From assembly GCA_028281535.1 (NCBI GenBank), contig JANQJS010000062.1, forward strand, positions 1-57,697: a stretch of DNA of 57,697 bases, read 5' to 3'. Under the pieces are notes generated by a model. It did not search any database. It saw nothing but the letters and a program-made list of their open reading frames with translations, and had not been told where the DNA came from. Source of the DNA: Sedimentisphaerales bacterium. Lineage in GTDB: Bacteria > Planctomycetota > Phycisphaerae > Sedimentisphaerales > SM23-30. The translations under genes were made by a program, and so were the position numbers. Below are positions 16,380 through 25,386 of the stretch, in pieces. How positions within the stretch are numbered: position 1 is the stretch's first letter; the number at the start of each line of letters is the position of its first letter.

Positions 16380-16410
16380 ATTATGTTTCTTGAGAATTCG
16401 TGGGCCAGCT

Positions 16411-17349
16411 ATGCAGAGAAAATCAAGCACATCCTCTAAAAAGAGATTAGAGTCAACCTGGCCCGGTAACCAATTACCTCATTTTCTTAATTACTTGCGA
16501 ATCGAATGTGGTCTGGCTGATAATACCATCATGGCCTATGAGCGAGACTTAACGCGATTCAGTCAATATTGCCGTAAGCAGAAATGCCATGATCCAAGTC
16601 ATGTGAGCTTGCTATTTCTTCAAGGGTTTACCAAGTCATTGGTGGAACAACATCTTTCGACCAGTACAATTGCACGTCATGTGTCGGCTGTAAAAATGTT
16701 TTTAAAATATCATGTTTTGAGTGGGAATTTGAAAGATGATATTTGTGCGGAGTTGGATTCGCCTAAAACGATGCAGAAGCTGCCCCGAGTGCTAGATAAA
16801 AAGCGTACGTTAAATTTATTAACCTCACTGGATGAGAAGGATCCTTATTATGTGAGAGATCGGGCTCTTTTGGAGTTGTTGTATGCAACGGGGATGCGAG
16901 CTTCGGAGGTGTCTAATATCACGGTGGGGGATTTGAATTTTCAAATTGGTTATTTGCGTTGTATTGGTAAAGGACAAAAAGAGAGAATCATACCTATCAA
17001 TAAAACGGCATTGGCTTTGTTGAAAACCTACCTGGATGATCTCAGACCGAGCTTATTGAAAAAGAAGCCAACAAAAAATGTTTTTCTTTCGCGAACAGGC
17101 GAAGCGTTGAATCGCATTGAAGTTTGGCGAATTGTGCAACGAGCCGCCAAGCAGGCGGGTTTGGTGGGTAAGGTAACGCCACATACACTACGACATTGTT
17201 TTGGTTCTCATTTATTACAAGGTGGTGCGGATCTTCGTAGTGTGCAGGAAATGCTGGGGCATGCGGATGTTTCTACGACGCAAATATATACGCATGTAGA
17301 TCAGGAGCATTTAAGAGCGGTTCACAAACAATTTCATCCTAGAGGATAG
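16411..17349 (+). CDS. xerD: Tyrosine recombinase XerD
   Basis: XerD-type recombinases resolve chromosome dimers at dif with XerC. The N-terminal SAM-like domain (LPHFLNYLRIECGLADNTI) is followed by a catalytic domain with Arg163 in GMRASE, His258 and Arg261 in HTLRH, His284 in LGHAD and the nucleophile Tyr293 in IYTHV. It ends with HKQFHPRG, the typical XerD tail. Numbering is from the ATG at 16411; an in-frame TTG at 16390 would add seven residues. XerC is not in this window. XerD rather than XerC is judged from the LPRVLDKKR linker and the tail. Confidence 0.9.
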   Translation: MQRKSSTSSKKRLESTWPGNQLPHFLNYLRIECGLADNTIMAYERDLTRFSQYCRKQKCHDPSHVSLLFLQGFTKSLVEQHLSTSTIARHVSAVKMFLKYHVLSGNLKDDICAELDSPKTMQKLPRVLDKKRTLNLLTSLDEKDPYYVRDRALLELLYATGMRASEVSNITVGDLNFQIGYLRCIGKGQKERIIPINKTALALLKTYLDDLRPSLLKKKPTKNVFLSRTGEALNRIEVWRIVQRAAKQAGLVGKVTPHTLRHCFGSHLLQGGADLRSVQEMLGHADVSTTQIYTHVDQEHLRAVHKQFHPRG

Positions 17350-17355
17350 TATACG

Positions 17356-18015
17356 CTAGTTTGGTTGGTCGAGTCGGTCGGCTAATTCAAGCAGGATTTT
17401 TTGCCAATTGTCTGTCAGATCTGCAAATTCATAATCAAGGGTATCGCCTAGCAAGACCAGGTCACCTGATTCTAAAGATTCTTTCATTTGCATTAAGATT
17501 TCAGCGAGATGGTCAATGTGTTCTACCAGCATTTTCGTTTTTTGGCCTGAACCATTGTTTGAACTTTGATCGATACTGATGATTTCAATATTGGTTAAAT
17601 CGAGATCCAGAAGGCGTGAGACACTGCTGATGGATTCTTGAATGCCACCCCATAAATTCAAATAGGGTGGTAACAGTTTCATGGCTCCTTCGCTTTGCCC
17701 TTGTTGCAGTTGTTTAACAACTTCATTTCGATCATTAACACTTTCAGCTAACCCTTCGGAAAGAATTCGTAAACTGTTTGAAGCGAGAAGTCGTTTATTG
17801 GGAGCGTCTATGCGGGCTTCGCCAAATTCGCTGGCGGGACGATCTTTCCATTCAGAAAGCAATTGCGCGCTGAGTGGTTCACCGTCGATCCAGATAGATG
17901 AAATGACCGAGTCATTGCTGACCTTTTCATCCTGAATGATTTTCAGGGCTGTACCGAGAGTGGCATCTTGGTGTAGATCTGTATCCAATTCGCTGCCATT
18001 GATGACAATTTTCAT
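17356..18015 (-). CDS. Hypothetical protein, 219 aa
   Basis: I do not recognise this family. From the ATG at 18015 the product begins KIVINGSELDTDLH with a beta-strand rich first 60 residues, a linker, and then mostly helical sequence to the end. There is no signal peptide or membrane segment, so it is probably cytoplasmic. A TTG at 18051 extends the frame by 12 residues, but the ATG gives a cleaner domain start. The gene converges on xerD with a 6-base gap. Confidence 0.75.
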   Translation of the reverse strand: MKIVINGSELDTDLHQDATLGTALKIIQDEKVSNDSVISSIWIDGEPLSAQLLSEWKDRPASEFGEARIDAPNKRLLASNSLRILSEGLAESVNDRNEVVKQLQQGQSEGAMKLLPPYLNLWGGIQESISSVSRLLDLDLTNIEIISIDQSSNNGSGQKTKMLVEHIDHLAEILMQMKESLESGDLVLLGDTLDYEFADLTDNWQKILLELADRLDQPN

Positions 18016-18051
18016 AGACTGAGTGATCCTGACTTTAACTACTTTATTCAA

Positions 18052-18481
18052 TCACGCTTAAGTCGGTTTTAAATATTATCGGACATTATGGCATATTTTA
18101 TCCAACATTTGAATAGTTTTGCTGTTATTTTTTATAAAAGTTTTATTTGTATGTACTTATGCGATATTTTGGTTGTGAGAATCTATCGGATATCCGCGTT
18201 TTTGTTGTTAATAACGGCTTATTTGCTTTGAGATGCTGTCATTCAGAGCTAGGAGTCGATAGGGGGCTGGGTCAGCAATATCTTAGAAATAGCTCTAATT
18301 TAATTGAAAAAAAGTGTCTAAAGGTCTATGATATTATTGTAATGAAAGGCAACGACTGGGGGGTCATAAATGCCACGACGATTTATATACCGACTGAGAT
18401 ATCTATCCAAAAGTAGCTAATGATTCATGATGAATTTAACGCTGCGAACAAGTGAATTAATTCTGGTAAAGGTGAGTTTGA
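18052..18481. other. 430-base gap upstream of the giant secreted protein
   Basis: The divergent gap contains a plus-strand frame at 18147-18416 with poor composition and no ribosome site, which I reject. It presumably holds promoters for both flanking genes. At the right end AAAGGTGAG precedes the TTG start of the secreted protein. Nothing else stands out. Confidence 0.5.
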
Positions 18482-21400
18482 TTGGAATCAAACATAATAA
18501 AAGTTTGTTTGTTGAGTCTGCTTGTCTCCATTTTTGGGATTAGTAGTCAACGTTGTGTTGCGGCAACGTCTGTCAATCAGCATGAGATCACTTGGACTTT
18601 TGATGGTGACTATACGGTTGGGCAATTTGTTAATGGCGATTGGTGGGTTTTGGATACTGGTTCTGGTGTTGTCATTTCCTCTGTTAGTCCCGCGCCAACC
18701 AGTGGTGCTCGTTCCAAGCATGGTTCGGTTGTTAATCCAGTTAATAGTAAAGAACAGGGTTACGATTCAGCCATTCCTTATGCAACGTATGATAGTAGTT
18801 TACGTGTTAATTATCCATATACACTGCATGCGGGAGAATCACTGGTTTCAGTGAATAGTCTTGCGGATAATCAAATAGGTAGTAGTAATCCATATATTGA
18901 TTTAATTAAAGTGAAATTGGTTCATGGACCTCATATTCTTAAGACTGCGGCTGTACTGACATGTGTGGGCAGCATTCCACCTGCGGATGCATTTCGCCCA
19001 GCTTATGCAGGAACGACCAAAACCATTTATCGGCAAAGTGATATTAATTATGCTTTGCTGCCTCGATTGTTGCCTCAGCAATTTATAGATGATCCTTCCT
19101 ATGATTTTGAGGATATTCGTGCAGGTAATCGAGGGCGTGTTAAAAGTGTTGGGACGGTGGCCGATCAATATCATCGCTATTTTAGTCGTCCATGGTTATT
19201 GCATATCACGGACTTTATTGGGCGAGGTTCGCATCCTGTAGAGAATATGCCTAATTATCATGCACAGGTGTATCAGCTTATTCAGGAAGCGGCGGCGCTT
19301 TTGATTTGTGATTTGGATTATATGTATCAATCTCAGGAAATGGATAAATTACTTATTCCATTTTTACAGTTGGGAATTGATACACATGCAGTGACTAGTA
19401 TGCCAGGTACAGCGGATAGTTCTGTTGCAAAGTGGCCTGTAATTATGGCAGGTTTGTTGTTTGATGACAATGCCATGAAGAATACGTCATATGATTTTCG
19501 AACGGAGTGGATGACTTATTATGGTCCAAATCGTGAAAGTTCGATTGATAGTTCATTAATTCCTTTTGGTATGGGCCATACGGGTTATGTGCATCCATCG
19601 GGGTCTGTACCACTTTATAGGCAAGATCCAGGAAATCTTGAACATGAGCATTTGGATCCAGATACGGAATGGAACCTGGTTCCTAGTGGTGGTGGATCAA
19701 AGCGAGAATCTTATCGAAAAATTAATTCGCCTGGGTGGGTGGGTGTTGCCTTGGCAGCTAAAAATATGCAGGCGGAATTGTATTGGAATCACCAGGCATT
19801 TTTTGATTATGTGGATCGTTGGATGGATGAAGAAGATGTGGGAGGGCAATTTACCATATCGAAATTTGTTGATCGAATGTGGCAAACGCATCGAGGTGGT
19901 TTATCTGGCGTTATTAACTATTATGATTTTAGTATTTTAGAAAACTATTGGTTGCAGGTTCCCTGTAATGCACCTGAGTGGTGCGAAAATTTTGATATCA
20001 ATCGTGATGGATTAGTCGCAATTGCTGATTTGATAAATTTTGGTCAGCATTGGTTGCAAGGTGTTCCGCCGACAGTAATCGCACCACCTGAAAATTGTAA
20101 TGTGTTTGGTGCGGTAGACGTTTTTGAAGATACACCTTTTTATGGAACCAATGTTGGAGCTAGTGGCGATGATGTAACGTTATGCGGTGAAAATGATCCG
20201 AATGGTGTTTGGCATAAATATCGACCGACATTGAGTGGTCGAATAGAAATTCAGCTTTGTGGAAGTGATTTTGAAACGACGGTTGCCATATTTGCTGAGT
20301 GTGGAGACATTCACTTAAAGTGTTCAGATGCCTCAGCAGATTATTTTTGTGACTATCAACCCAAAATGTCGTATGATGTCATAAAAGATGAAATTTATTT
20401 AATTCGTGTTGCAGGAGTCAATCAACAGACTGGCAATTACATTTTAAATATCCCCAAGCCAACTCCACCTCCCGCCAATGATTTATGTACCAATGCGATT
20501 GCCGTTAATGACACGCAATTTTATAACGGAACGAGTTATCTTGCCGATGGTCAGCCTTTAGCGGGTTTAGGATATGATGATCCGAACGACGTTTGGCATA
20601 CCTATGTTCCAGCGATTAATGGCGAGGTGACCATGCATTTGTGCGGCAGTTCATTTGATACGACCTTAGCCGTGCTGGATAGTTGCAACGGCACTGTTTT
20701 AGCCAGTAACAATGATTCGCTTGGTTGCGAAGAGCAATCAGAATTGGTCATGAATGTGGTTGCTGGTACAACCTACTATGTTCGTGTTGCTGGAGCTAAT
20801 CAAGAGGTTGGGGATTATATTTTGACCATTACCCCTCCGGTTGCTCATCCGGTAAATGATCAATGTGTTACTGCTACGGAGGTCTTTGAAGAACAAATCT
20901 ATCAAGGTACGATTAATGCTGCTACAGGAAGCGATATATCATCATGTGGAGACAATGATTTTAAGGATGTCTGGCATCGTTATAGTCCATCTCAGACGGG
21001 AATGGTTACTGTCAGTTTGTGTGATAGCGAATTTGATACCACATTAACCGTGTTTGATGGTTGTGGTGGCAATGAAATAGCCTGTAATGATGATTTCTGT
21101 GGTATTCAATCAGAATTGCAGTTTAATGCACAGTTCGGACAAAATTATTATATTCGCGTAGCGGGTTTTGATATTTTAGAAGGTGCCTATCAATTATACA
21201 TTTCTCAGCCAGATCCACCTCCACCCCCACCAGCGAATGATCTATGCGAGGATGCTATAACGGTGATTGAAGATGTGCCACTGGTTGGAACGACATTGTA
21301 TGCCTCTGGCAGTCCAATTACCAGTTGTTCAAACAGTGATCCGAATGATGTTTGGTATCGATATATTCCATCGATTACTGGTAAAGTTGATATGGATTTA

Positions 21401-22363
21401 TGTGGAAGTGATTTTGATACCACACTTGCGGTTTTTGATAGTTGCCAATCCTCAGAACTTGCCTGTAATAAAGATAATTATGTCTGTTTGTTTTATCCAT
21501 ACGATAGATCAGCACTTAGTTTAAATGTCATCGCCGGAATGGAATATTTTATTCGAATTTCTGGTCATGATCAGGAGGTTGGACAATTTACGTTAAATGT
21601 TGGTACGCCGTTAGCACCGCCTGCTAATGATGATTGTCAGAATGCACTTGTTGTTAATGTGGATCAAACTTATACGCGATCAAGCGTTCTTGCCTCAGGC
21701 TCACCTTTGGCAGGCGTGGGATATAATGACCCGAACGATGTTTGGCATTCACTTACCGTACCCTCCAGTGGTACGATTGTTGTGAATACATGTGGCAGCA
21801 ATTTTGATACGACCTTAGCAGTCTTTGATGGTTGTGGTGGAAATTTATTGGTTGCTAATAATAATTCTGATAATTGTCAGAGTCAATCTGAAGTTCAGTT
21901 GAATGTGACAGGTGGGGCTACTTATTATATTCGTGTTGCCGGAGCGAACCAGCAAGTGGGTGATTATACGTTGAATATATCCCCCGTTATCCCTACAGGA
22001 AATCATGATGCTTGTAATAATGCTATGCCTGTTTACGAAGGATTTGATTTAGTGAATACCAATGTTGGTGCTTCAGGAAGTGATCTCAGTTCATGTGGTT
22101 TAAATGATACGAAGGATGTCTGGCATGTGTTTGTGCCTAATTCAACCGGTAGTTATACATTCGATGTTTGTGGTCAGGATTTTCAGGCAACGCTTTCAGT
22201 ATTCAATCAATGTGATAATGCGGGTTCTCAACTGGGCTGTGATTCATTTGACTGCGGTTCTGGTTCAGAAATTAATCTGACATTAACCGCCGGGGTGCCC
22301 TATTATCTTCGTGTGGCTGGTTTGTCCCAGTCTGTGGGGACTTATATGTTATCTGTTGATTAA
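18482..22363 (+). CDS. Giant secreted protein with dockerin and six repeated C-terminal domains
   Basis: The 1293-residue product has a signal peptide ending near CVAAT (residue 28) and a ~460-residue N-terminal domain I cannot assign. One dockerin-type calcium segment follows (DINRDGLVAIADLINF, about residues 504-525), then six tandem domains of about 115-125 residues each from residue 538 to the end. Each repeat carries NDPNDVWH-like, LCGSDFDTTLAVFD-like and YYIRVAG-like motifs and two to six Cys. They resemble bacterial pre-peptidase C-terminal (PPC) domains. The start is TTG, backed by AAAGGTGAG six bases before it. It is probably a surface or extracellular-complex protein. Confidence 0.88.
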   Translation: MESNIIKVCLLSLLVSIFGISSQRCVAATSVNQHEITWTFDGDYTVGQFVNGDWWVLDTGSGVVISSVSPAPTSGARSKHGSVVNPVNSKEQGYDSAIPYATYDSSLRVNYPYTLHAGESLVSVNSLADNQIGSSNPYIDLIKVKLVHGPHILKTAAVLTCVGSIPPADAFRPAYAGTTKTIYRQSDINYALLPRLLPQQFIDDPSYDFEDIRAGNRGRVKSVGTVADQYHRYFSRPWLLHITDFIGRGSHPVENMPNYHAQVYQLIQEAAALLICDLDYMYQSQEMDKLLIPFLQLGIDTHAVTSMPGTADSSVAKWPVIMAGLLFDDNAMKNTSYDFRTEWMTYYGPNRESSIDSSLIPFGMGHTGYVHPSGSVPLYRQDPGNLEHEHLDPDTEWNLVPSGGGSKRESYRKINSPGWVGVALAAKNMQAELYWNHQAFFDYVDRWMDEEDVGGQFTISKFVDRMWQTHRGGLSGVINYYDFSILENYWLQVPCNAPEWCENFDINRDGLVAIADLINFGQHWLQGVPPTVIAPPENCNVFGAVDVFEDTPFYGTNVGASGDDVTLCGENDPNGVWHKYRPTLSGRIEIQLCGSDFETTVAIFAECGDIHLKCSDASADYFCDYQPKMSYDVIKDEIYLIRVAGVNQQTGNYILNIPKPTPPPANDLCTNAIAVNDTQFYNGTSYLADGQPLAGLGYDDPNDVWHTYVPAINGEVTMHLCGSSFDTTLAVLDSCNGTVLASNNDSLGCEEQSELVMNVVAGTTYYVRVAGANQEVGDYILTITPPVAHPVNDQCVTATEVFEEQIYQGTINAATGSDISSCGDNDFKDVWHRYSPSQTGMVTVSLCDSEFDTTLTVFDGCGGNEIACNDDFCGIQSELQFNAQFGQNYYIRVAGFDILEGAYQLYISQPDPPPPPPANDLCEDAITVIEDVPLVGTTLYASGSPITSCSNSDPNDVWYRYIPSITGKVDMDLCGSDFDTTLAVFDSCQSSELACNKDNYVCLFYPYDRSALSLNVIAGMEYFIRISGHDQEVGQFTLNVGTPLAPPANDDCQNALVVNVDQTYTRSSVLASGSPLAGVGYNDPNDVWHSLTVPSSGTIVVNTCGSNFDTTLAVFDGCGGNLLVANNNSDNCQSQSEVQLNVTGGATYYIRVAGANQQVGDYTLNISPVIPTGNHDACNNAMPVYEGFDLVNTNVGASGSDLSSCGLNDTKDVWHVFVPNSTGSYTFDVCGQDFQATLSVFNQCDNAGSQLGCDSFDCGSGSEINLTLTAGVPYYLRVAGLSQSVGTYMLSVD
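20095..22360 (+). repeat. Six tandem PPC-like domain repeats within the secreted protein
   Basis: The repeats begin near 20095, 20473, 20850, 21231, 21615 and 22003. They diverge at DNA level but keep a common protein pattern with W-H after the DPNDV motif and YYxRVAG near the end. Proline-rich linkers (PTPPP, PPPPPP) separate several of them. Repeats 2 and 5 are most alike (both have LAGxGYxDPNDVWH), which suggests block duplication. Confidence 0.85.
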
Positions 22364-22462
22364 CAATGGTATAGCACATTTCTATTGCCCGAGCTCAACC
22401 TATCAATTGGTCAAATTGTTTTGTGATGAATACCCAGGTCTTCTTTTTACTTCAACGTATAA

Positions 22463-23872
22463 TTAGAAAGCCAGATTTCCCTTCATTGCTTTTCTTTTTA
22501 ATATAGCATAATACAATCCCCATATGATCGCTGGTGTTAATAAGACGACTGCAGGTGCCTTTTTCATGATGTCAAAGTTATGTTGGTCGGCTAGCACTTC
22601 GGATATAGGAAAAATGGGCAAAATGAATGCGGGTAATACCCATAAAAGGGAATATCGAGGGGTCATTATTTTTATTATGAAACCTAATGGAATGGCTGTC
22701 AACGGAATGAGCAGAAGTGTGATTCTATCGATGGTAAATGAATTAGGTGTAAATTCATCTGCTATGAGAGGAACTAAAGGTTGTATGCAACCATAGTATA
22801 AACTCATTGAAAATATAAAAACAATCATCCAGAAAAAGGTATAGGCCCATGCTAAAATCAATGTCGAAATAAATTTTTCTTTTCGACCTGAAGGCAGCAT
22901 AAGCGATGAGTATATAGGGGGATGGCTTTTAAATGGAATAAATGCCATGATGCAAAATAGAAAACAAGTAAATATGTTAATGGGTCCTGTGAGTTTTGGA
23001 GTACTTTGGAGGTGCTGTTCCAGCATAACCATAATCGTAATTACAATAAAAGTAAACAGGCATCGACCTTTTAACATGCTGTTAAGCTTAATAAGGGTGT
23101 ATAGGGAGCCAGATAATATGGCCTTATAATTACTGATATGATTTTGAATGAATTCAAACCATTTCTGATCTAACGTTGTTATGTCGCATGGGTTGTTTCT
23201 GACACTTTTGGCTATGGCCTCAGAGTGATTATGTGGTTTTTGTCTTGATGGAGATGAGTAATATATATTTGGCATTACTCTGCCAAAATACAATCTTGCT
23301 ATATTATTGTTTTCCAAATATTTCCAACAAATGATGGTTGCCAGTAATCCACTAAAGATATTGGTTAGTGGATATTTCTTTAGGAAAAGAATGATAATAT
23401 CTACGTTTAATGTCCATGAGATTGATATTACAAAAAACAAGATAATCAATAGAGCTTTTACTGTCATTTTAACATTATCAATCAGGTTAAATAGCATGCC
23501 AAAATAAAATACACATAAGCCATGTGAAAATGTTGAGCCAAAAAGCAGGGCCTTTTGTGATAAATCCATATTTTCTTTGGATATGAATAATAAGCTCATT
23601 ATAAAACTTACTATGATTCCCGTAGCGATGAGGAATGTTCTTTTTATTTTACGGTGTTGTGGTAATAGATAGGAAAATGGTTTAGACATGACTTCAATTT
23701 GTAAGACCGTTGCCATAACACCTGCGAATGCGATTAGAAAGAAAAACGAATATAAATTCGGAAGTTTGTCGGTCGTAACATGTGATAGGATATGAGGTAT
23801 AAAGATAAGATAGATCAAATACATCCATCGTTTTTGATAATAGAATTTAAAATTATGTAGTAAGGCATTCAT
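22463..23872 (-). CDS. Multi-pass membrane protein, probable ABC-2 type permease
   Basis: The 469-residue protein has about ten to twelve hydrophobic helices spread over its length and little soluble sequence apart from a ~60-residue loop near residues 190-260. It is the last gene of a GntR, ABC ATPase, membrane protein operon, an order known from YtrA/YhcF-type loci that respond to cell-envelope agents. The sequence itself shows no motif that proves transport. GGAG lies seven bases before the ATG and the gap to the ATPase gene is 18 bases. Confidence 0.8.
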   Translation of the reverse strand: MNALLHNFKFYYQKRWMYLIYLIFIPHILSHVTTDKLPNLYSFFFLIAFAGVMATVLQIEVMSKPFSYLLPQHRKIKRTFLIATGIIVSFIMSLLFISKENMDLSQKALLFGSTFSHGLCVFYFGMLFNLIDNVKMTVKALLIILFFVISISWTLNVDIIILFLKKYPLTNIFSGLLATIICWKYLENNNIARLYFGRVMPNIYYSSPSRQKPHNHSEAIAKSVRNNPCDITTLDQKWFEFIQNHISNYKAILSGSLYTLIKLNSMLKGRCLFTFIVITIMVMLEQHLQSTPKLTGPINIFTCFLFCIMAFIPFKSHPPIYSSLMLPSGRKEKFISTLILAWAYTFFWMIVFIFSMSLYYGCIQPLVPLIADEFTPNSFTIDRITLLLIPLTAIPLGFIIKIMTPRYSLLWVLPAFILPIFPISEVLADQHNFDIMKKAPAVVLLTPAIIWGLYYAILKRKAMKGNLAF

Positions 23873-23890
23873 CTTCTAACTCCTCATTGT

Positions 23891-24778
23891 TTAGTTAATC
23901 ATCGATTTATAAATATCTTCGAGGCTCATGGGTTGAGTCGTTAGTTTACAATGGATGGCATCTGCTTGCTGTTGAAGAGACGCCATATTTGCATTTTTAA
24001 TATTAAATATCACCTTGGATTCATTTCTCTGCAGATCGATGCAGTTTTCGAACGGGAGTCTTTCAGGAATTGGTCCGTTCATCGATGTCAGTATGACTTT
24101 GAAGAAGGATTCTCTTAGGTCATCAAACGGTTGATTGCATATCATTGATCCTTTTTCCATCATAACCACATGGTCAATAATTTTTTCAACATCACTCAAA
24201 ATATGTGATGCGATGATAACGGTTCGATCTTGATCTTGAATAGTATCCATCAACAAATCGAGGAATTTAGCTCGAGCGATCGGATCGAGCGCTGCTGCAG
24301 GTTCGTCAAGAATCAGTAGTTGGGGCTCAAATCCAATAGCAATCAATGTGGCAAGTTGCTGTCGCACGCCAGGTGATAATGTGCCTACTCGTTTTTTTAG
24401 TGGCAGATCAAAATCTTTGATGAACGTTTCTTCCAGTTTATGATTCCATGTGTTGTAATAACTGCTGACATAACGTATATGTTGTTCAACCGTCATCCAG
24501 TCAAGCAGTTCGCCCTCCTGGTGTACATAGCCAATTTGAGAAAGTTGCTCGGGCCCGAGATCTTTTGCTTGGACACCCAGTGTTGAACATTGTCCCTGAT
24601 CTGGAAGGTAAAGTCCGATGATATGTTTTAAGAGTGTGCTTTTACCGCTGCCATTGGCGCCGAGTAGACCAATGATTGATCCAATGTGAATGTCTAAATC
24701 AATCTGGTCGAGTGCCAATGTTTTTCCAAATCGTTTACTAATTCTGTCGAGTTTGACTAATGTTTCTATTCCACTCAT
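23891..24778 (-). CDS. ABC transporter ATP-binding protein
   Basis: The 295-residue ATPase has Walker A GANGSGKST at about residues 40-48, a Q-loop near GYVHQEGE, the signature as LSPGVRQQ instead of LSGGQ, Walker B LLILDEPAAALDP, and a switch His in ASHILSD. The ~70-residue tail after the nucleotide-binding domain is typical of the CcmA/YtrB group. The start is the ATG at 24778, which follows the GntR stop by one base (GGGTAACATG), so the two are translationally coupled. It should power the downstream membrane protein. Confidence 0.93.
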   Translation of the reverse strand: MSGIETLVKLDRISKRFGKTLALDQIDLDIHIGSIIGLLGANGSGKSTLLKHIIGLYLPDQGQCSTLGVQAKDLGPEQLSQIGYVHQEGELLDWMTVEQHIRYVSSYYNTWNHKLEETFIKDFDLPLKKRVGTLSPGVRQQLATLIAIGFEPQLLILDEPAAALDPIARAKFLDLLMDTIQDQDRTVIIASHILSDVEKIIDHVVMMEKGSMICNQPFDDLRESFFKVILTSMNGPIPERLPFENCIDLQRNESKVIFNIKNANMASLQQQADAIHCKLTTQPMSLEDIYKSMIN

Positions 24779-24779
24779 G

Positions 24780-25166
24780 TTACCCTCGCTTTTTATTTTT
24801 CTGATATAGGTTCTTAAATATCTCGATCGCTTCCTGCTCGGGGACATCAAATTGCACGGCCATCGTGGCGGCTTTATCAAATACTTGTTGAAGCTTTTGG
24901 GTTTTGATTGATTCTGTTATCTTTTCTTTCATGGGCGCGATGAACAGCCCAATACCTCGTTTTCGCTCGACCAGCCCGTCTGATTCCAACAAGTTATATG
25001 CTTTACTGATCGTCATGGGATTCACGCTAAGTTGTTTCGCCAAATCTCTAACCGAGGTCAGTTGGTCGCCCGTGTTTAGATGGCGACTCAATACCTGTTG
25101 TCGAATCTGCTCGACAATCTGCTTGTAAATGGGAACGCCACAATGATGATCAATATCTAATAGCAT
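24780..25166 (-). CDS. GntR-family regulator, YtrA type
   Basis: This is a short GntR protein (128 aa) with an N-terminal winged helix (IYKQIVEQIRQQVLS, GDQLTSVRDLAKQLSVNP, then AYNLLESDGLVERKRG). A short helical tail replaces a large ligand domain, the form seen in the YtrA subgroup that controls ABC operons. The ATG at 25166 has AAGGAT upstream; a TTG one codon earlier is less likely. A perfect 10-base palindrome lies 11 bases upstream of the start, so autoregulation is likely. Confidence 0.92.
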   Translation of the reverse strand: MLLDIDHHCGVPIYKQIVEQIRQQVLSRHLNTGDQLTSVRDLAKQLSVNPMTISKAYNLLESDGLVERKRGIGLFIAPMKEKITESIKTQKLQQVFDKAATMAVQFDVPEQEAIEIFKNLYQKNKKRG

Positions 25167-25176
25167 CAATAATCCT

Positions 25177-25202
25177 TACTGTATTACTATACTAATACAG
25201 TA
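25177..25202 (-). promoter_or_regulatory. Palindromic operator for the GntR operon
   Basis: TACTGTATTA at 25177-25186 and TAATACAGTA at 25193-25202 are exact reverse complements around a 6-base spacer. The site overlaps the expected -10 region and untranslated leader of the GntR/ABC operon. YtrA-type regulators bind such inverted repeats and repress their own operon, so this is the likely binding site. It could also affect the divergent comM promoter. Confidence 0.7.
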
Positions 25203-25386
25203 TACACTGTTGTGGAGACAAAGCAAATGCATTTTCCAAATATAAGGTGCTTTTTTTAAGGTAAAATTTTAACTATATAATTTTAAAAGGTTTAAAACAT
25301 TTTACTTGCGAGCGAGATTTGGCGCTTTATAATGACTTTTGGTTAAGATACGAGTCGAAGATAACGGACAATGGGAGGTTTTCTTC

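Noticed and set aside
18147-18416. Plus-strand frame of 89 codons upstream of the giant secreted protein
   Set aside because: No ribosome site, no domain or membrane pattern, and composition unlike neighbouring genes.
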